A stretch of DNA of 18,572 nt from Candidatus Delongbacteria bacterium (lineage in GTDB: Bacteria > JAGOEH01): the NCBI GenBank assembly GCA_017997825.1, contig JAGOEH010000050.1, positions 1-18,572 on the forward strand. Reading direction: 5' to 3'. Position numbers and translations under genes: made by a program. The notes beneath the pieces are model-generated. The model did not search any database. It had not been told where the DNA came from and saw only the letters and a program-made list of their open reading frames with translations. Shown here in pieces: positions 15,667 through 18,572 of the stretch (position 1 is the first letter of the stretch; every line of letters starts with the position of its first letter).

Positions 15667-17667
15667 ATGACCGTCTCTTTTTCTGAATACGTTACCAGAG
15701 ATGATGGTGTTTGGATTCGGATCACGATTTTAATACCGGGAGTGGATGTGAAACTTTTTATCAAGGTATTGCGCTTTGCCTTTCCATTTTGGAAGATGAT
15801 TCTGTTGTCGGTTTTTATTACCTGTTCGTATGTGGTGCTTGATAATTTTTCCCTGTGGGTATCGGTAGACTTGGTGCAGGAATTGTTCAGTGTGGATAAG
15901 GTTTCCCATTCCATGGCCCATGTGATGACGGATTCCGCTGTGATAACTTCAGGGCCCGGCCAAGAAAAACCATCCTCCAAAACGGGTGATCTGATAGGGA
16001 TGGTCGGAATCAGCCAACCCGGAAGTTTTTATGAGAGTATCAATCGCAAGATCAAGAGCTGGCTGATTTACGATGACAAGAACAAGACCTTGAAGATCGT
16101 ATGTTTGGTCATCATCTTGTCGTTTCTGTTGAAAAATGTCTGCTCCTATCTGAGGCGGGTGTTGAGTAATTACATCGGTTTACATATCGTGATCGGGATG
16201 CGGAACAAACTGAATTCAAAAATATTGCGATTACCCTTATCCTTTTTTGAGAAACACTCCTCCGGGGAGTTCGTCTCGATTGTATTCAATGATGTCGGAA
16301 TGGTCAACACCATTCTGGAGGACAGTTTCGGCAAGTTTTTGATGATTCCCCTCCAGATTCTGGTCAATATGCTGATCCTGTTGATCATCAGTTGGAAATT
16401 AACCCTGATCACCTTTTTGATTATCCCGATCAGTGGGATTTTGATCGTCCGGATCGGCAAGAGCATACGGCGGCGCAGCAAGCGGATGTTCGAGCAGATT
16501 GCCAATGTCACCTCGGTCTTTCAGGAATCGGTCAGTTCGATCCGGATCGTGAAGGCTTTTATTAGTGAAGCCAAGGAAGAGAAGAAGTTCCGGGATTCCA
16601 ACCAAGAGTATTTTAAGAAAACCTTTCGGGCCAATCGCCTCAGTTATCTGACCTCCCCGTTGAACGAGACCCTGGCGGCTGTTATTTTGGTGTTGCTGCT
16701 TTGGTTCGGCGGTCGGATGGTCTATCAGGGAACCGGACTGAACGCGGAGGGGTTTATCCGCTATCTGGTGTTCCTGTTGACCATGTTCAATCCGCTCAAA
16801 GAGCTCTCCAAATTCAACAATGAGATCCAGATGGGAATGGCGGCGGCCGAACGGATTTTTCGAATTATTGAAAGCCCTCCCGAGGTCTATCACAAACCGG
16901 GATCGATTGAATTGAAGAATTTTCAGTATGCCGTCGAATTCAAGGATGTTACCTTCCAGTATGATGAAACCGCCGGTCCGGTGCTGAATCGGATTGACTT
17001 ACGGATCCATAAAGGGGAAATGGCGGCTTTTGTCGGGCACAGCGGAGCCGGAAAATCCACCCTGGTCGACCTGATTCCCCATTTTTACGATGTGGTCTCC
17101 GGCCATATCATGATCGATGGACTCGATATCAATGATTATACCCTCGAATCCCTGCGGCGTCAAATCGGGATTGTGACCCAGGATGCCATTCTGTTCAACG
17201 ATACGGTTCGGATGAATATCGGGTACGGTATGGAAGGAGCAACGGACGATCAGATTATCGAGGCGGCCAAAATCGCCAATGCCTGGGACTTTATCCGGCA
17301 AATGGACGGCGGTCTCTCGGCCATGATCGGTGAACGCGGAATCAAACTCTCCGGCGGCCAGAAACAGCGATTGTCGATTGCCCGGGCCGTACTGAAAAAT
17401 CCCCCTATTCTGATCCTGGATGAAGCCACCTCGGCTCTCGATTCCGAATCGGAAAAGATCGTTCAGGACGCCATCGATCATCTGATGAAGAATCGTACCG
17501 TCTTGGCGATCGCCCATCGACTTTCCACCATCATTCATGCCGATAAAATTGTGGTTCTCAATCAGGGCAATCTGGTCGATGTCGGGCGTCATTCGGAACT
17601 GTTGGAACGATGTCCGGTTTACCAGAAACTATACGATATGCAGTTCAAGAATCAGGACCGGGGATGA
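15667..17667 (+). CDS. MsbA-like ABC exporter (transmembrane plus ATPase half-transporter)
   Basis: This 666-aa protein (639 aa if it starts at GTG 15748) has membrane segments near residues 44-67 and 142-160 and several more to about 360, then a nucleotide-binding domain. The ATPase motifs are complete: Walker A GHSGAGKST (457-465), signature LSGGQ (561-565), Walker B ILDE with Asp585/Glu586 and the switch His617. This is the family of lipid A/LPS or lipid-linked flippases working as homodimers in the inner membrane. The external loop between the first two helices is long (about 70 residues). The ATG at 15667 has AAGGA 4 nt upstream; an in-frame GTG at 15748 has GGGAG 5 nt upstream and gives a start, MKLFIKVLRF, closer to usual family N-termini. 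Its last bases overlap the GT9 start. Confidence 0.92.
   Translation: MTVSFSEYVTRDDGVWIRITILIPGVDVKLFIKVLRFAFPFWKMILLSVFITCSYVVLDNFSLWVSVDLVQELFSVDKVSHSMAHVMTDSAVITSGPGQEKPSSKTGDLIGMVGISQPGSFYESINRKIKSWLIYDDKNKTLKIVCLVIILSFLLKNVCSYLRRVLSNYIGLHIVIGMRNKLNSKILRLPLSFFEKHSSGEFVSIVFNDVGMVNTILEDSFGKFLMIPLQILVNMLILLIISWKLTLITFLIIPISGILIVRIGKSIRRRSKRMFEQIANVTSVFQESVSSIRIVKAFISEAKEEKKFRDSNQEYFKKTFRANRLSYLTSPLNETLAAVILVLLLWFGGRMVYQGTGLNAEGFIRYLVFLLTMFNPLKELSKFNNEIQMGMAAAERIFRIIESPPEVYHKPGSIELKNFQYAVEFKDVTFQYDETAGPVLNRIDLRIHKGEMAAFVGHSGAGKSTLVDLIPHFYDVVSGHIMIDGLDINDYTLESLRRQIGIVTQDAILFNDTVRMNIGYGMEGATDDQIIEAAKIANAWDFIRQMDGGLSAMIGERGIKLSGGQKQRLSIARAVLKNPPILILDEATSALDSESEKIVQDAIDHLMKNRTVLAIAHRLSTIIHADKIVVLNQGNLVDVGRHSELLERCPVYQKLYDMQFKNQDRG
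15738..15742 (+). promoter_or_regulatory. Candidate ribosome binding site for an alternative ABC start
   Basis: GGGAG lies 5 nt before GTG 15748. A start here would remove 27 residues that lie before the MKLFIKVLRF-like beginning typical of the family. Both starts are possible. Confidence 0.45.
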
Positions 17668-18572
17668 AATTCCTGGTGTTCCGTAACGGCAGTATCGGGA
17701 ATACGGTACTGGCTACGGCCTTTATTCGGAGCTTGAAGACTGTTGTTCCGGATAGCATCGTCGATATCGTTCTGGATGATTGGGGGATGGACCTGATGGA
17801 GGGTAATCCTCTGATCCGGAACCGCTACTGTTATCGACGCGACCAGGATGGATTGGCAGTACAGTATCGATTGATCCGCCAATGGCGCCGGGAACACTAT
17901 GATTGCTCCTTCCATCTGCGTTCCGGCACTCGAAACGAGCTGTTGGCCTGGCTGAGCGGCATTCCCCGCCGGATCGGATTCAATCTCAAGGGCTCGCTGC
18001 AGTTGCTGACCGAGTGGATTGAACGCCCCGCGCAAACCCATGTTCGCGTTATCGATTTATATCTGTTGAGATCCTTGGCTCACCAGCAGCCGATCCCGGT
18101 TTTTCCTACCGAACTTTATCCTGATCCCCTGAGTCGGGAGGAACTGGAAGCCGGATTGCTGCAACCGCTCGGGATTTTAGATGCCGCTCCCGAAACTGTG
18201 AGCATGGACCGCTTTTCGGACAAGTCCCTCGATTACAACGGAACGACTGGAAAAAATACGTCACTCGCCGGCTATATCCTGCTCCATCCGACCGGCAAGA
18301 CCGTGGCCGATCGGGGATGGAATCTGGAATTCTGGCAAACGATCATCAGTCGGATCAGTGTACAATTTAAAATCCCGATCCTCATCATCGCCTCAGCCCA
18401 GGATCGTCAAATCGTAGCCGATGCCTTTTCCTTTATTCCGGCGGAACGAATCATATCCAGATCAAGAATCCGGGATTTGATGGCTCTGATTGATCACAGC
18501 CGGTTTTTTATCGGGAACGACAGCGGTCCGGCCCACATCGCCGAAGCCCTTGGAATCCCCAAACTGGTGATC
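17664..18572 (+). CDS. Glycosyltransferase family 9 (ADP-heptose:LPS heptosyltransferase-like), partial at right edge
   Basis: The frame is open from ATG 17664 to the window end (303 residues; the usual length is about 350, so the end is missing). The ATG overlaps the ABC transporter's stop codon (ATGA), indicating translational coupling. The N-terminus has the GT9 pattern FRNGSIGNTVLATAF (Rossmann start with Arg-x-Gly-x-x-Gly). Near the right edge the nucleotide-sugar site GNDSGPAHIAEALG (284-297) is intact, including the His. GT9 enzymes such as WaaC/WaaF/WaaQ add heptose to the LPS core on the cytoplasmic face, but in FCB bacteria GT9 homologues act on varied sugars. Linkage to an MsbA-like exporter supports a lipid-linked glycan or LPS role. 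The exact substrate is unknown. Confidence 0.9.
   Translation, partial: MKFLVFRNGSIGNTVLATAFIRSLKTVVPDSIVDIVLDDWGMDLMEGNPLIRNRYCYRRDQDGLAVQYRLIRQWRREHYDCSFHLRSGTRNELLAWLSGIPRRIGFNLKGSLQLLTEWIERPAQTHVRVIDLYLLRSLAHQQPIPVFPTELYPDPLSREELEAGLLQPLGILDAAPETVSMDRFSDKSLDYNGTTGKNTSLAGYILLHPTGKTVADRGWNLEFWQTIISRISVQFKIPILIIASAQDRQIVADAFSFIPAERIISRSRIRDLMALIDHSRFFIGNDSGPAHIAEALGIPKLVI

Noticed and set aside
1-18572. CRISPR array, tRNA or rRNA genes
   Set aside because: No regularly spaced short direct repeats, cloverleaf-like sequences or conserved rRNA segments were noticed when reading both strands.

Overview
The window looks like a chromosomal segment from a Gram-negative bacterium of the FCB superphylum, probably a non-Bacteroidota lineage (Calditrichota, KSB1, Marinimicrobia, Zixibacteria or Cloacimonadota type). 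The main evidence is two giant secreted proteins that each end in a type A C-terminal sorting domain of the type IX secretion system (T9SS), both with the YPNPFN signature. An outer-membrane-type lipoprotein, an MsbA-like exporter, a heptosyltransferase-like GT9 enzyme and a Wzy/O-antigen-ligase-like membrane protein also fit. The lineage is inferred from protein style only; no rRNA or other marker gene is present.

Layout. (A) 1-2624, minus strand: an O-antigen polymerase/ligase-like membrane protein, followed by a tightly coupled AlgX/AlgJ-like SGNH acyltransferase/esterase that runs off the left edge. (B) 2625-3081: a divergent intergenic region with a good sigma70-like promoter on the minus strand and a perfect 8-bp inverted repeat near the plus-strand start. 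(C) 3082-11382, plus strand: a three-gene operon with gaps of about 10-15 bp. It encodes a 1355-aa fibronectin-III/cohesin-like/dockerin/T9SS protein, a roughly 1180-aa cohesin-like/FnIII/tandem-module/T9SS protein and a 220-aa lipoprotein. (D) 11406-15468, minus strand: a soluble multi-PAS histidine kinase with a degenerate receiver domain, then 7 bp later a REC-GGDEF diguanylate cyclase. (E) 15667-18572, plus strand: an MsbA-like ABC transporter overlapping a GT9 glycosyltransferase that runs off the right edge.

How the genes may work together. The flanks (A, E) make, polymerise, decorate or export surface glycan or lipopolysaccharide. The central operon (C) supplies T9SS-secreted surface proteins. 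In Bacteroidota, T9SS type A cargo is attached to a special LPS, so finding cargo genes among LPS/O-antigen genes is coherent. The kinase/diguanylate-cyclase pair (D) would feed c-di-GMP signalling, a usual switch for surface polysaccharide and adhesion. The dockerin on the first large protein and the cohesin-like domains on both suggest a possible non-cellulosomal surface assembly. That is a hypothesis; no glycoside hydrolase domain was recognised in the window. No tRNA, rRNA, CRISPR array, insertion sequence or convincing intrinsic terminator was seen.
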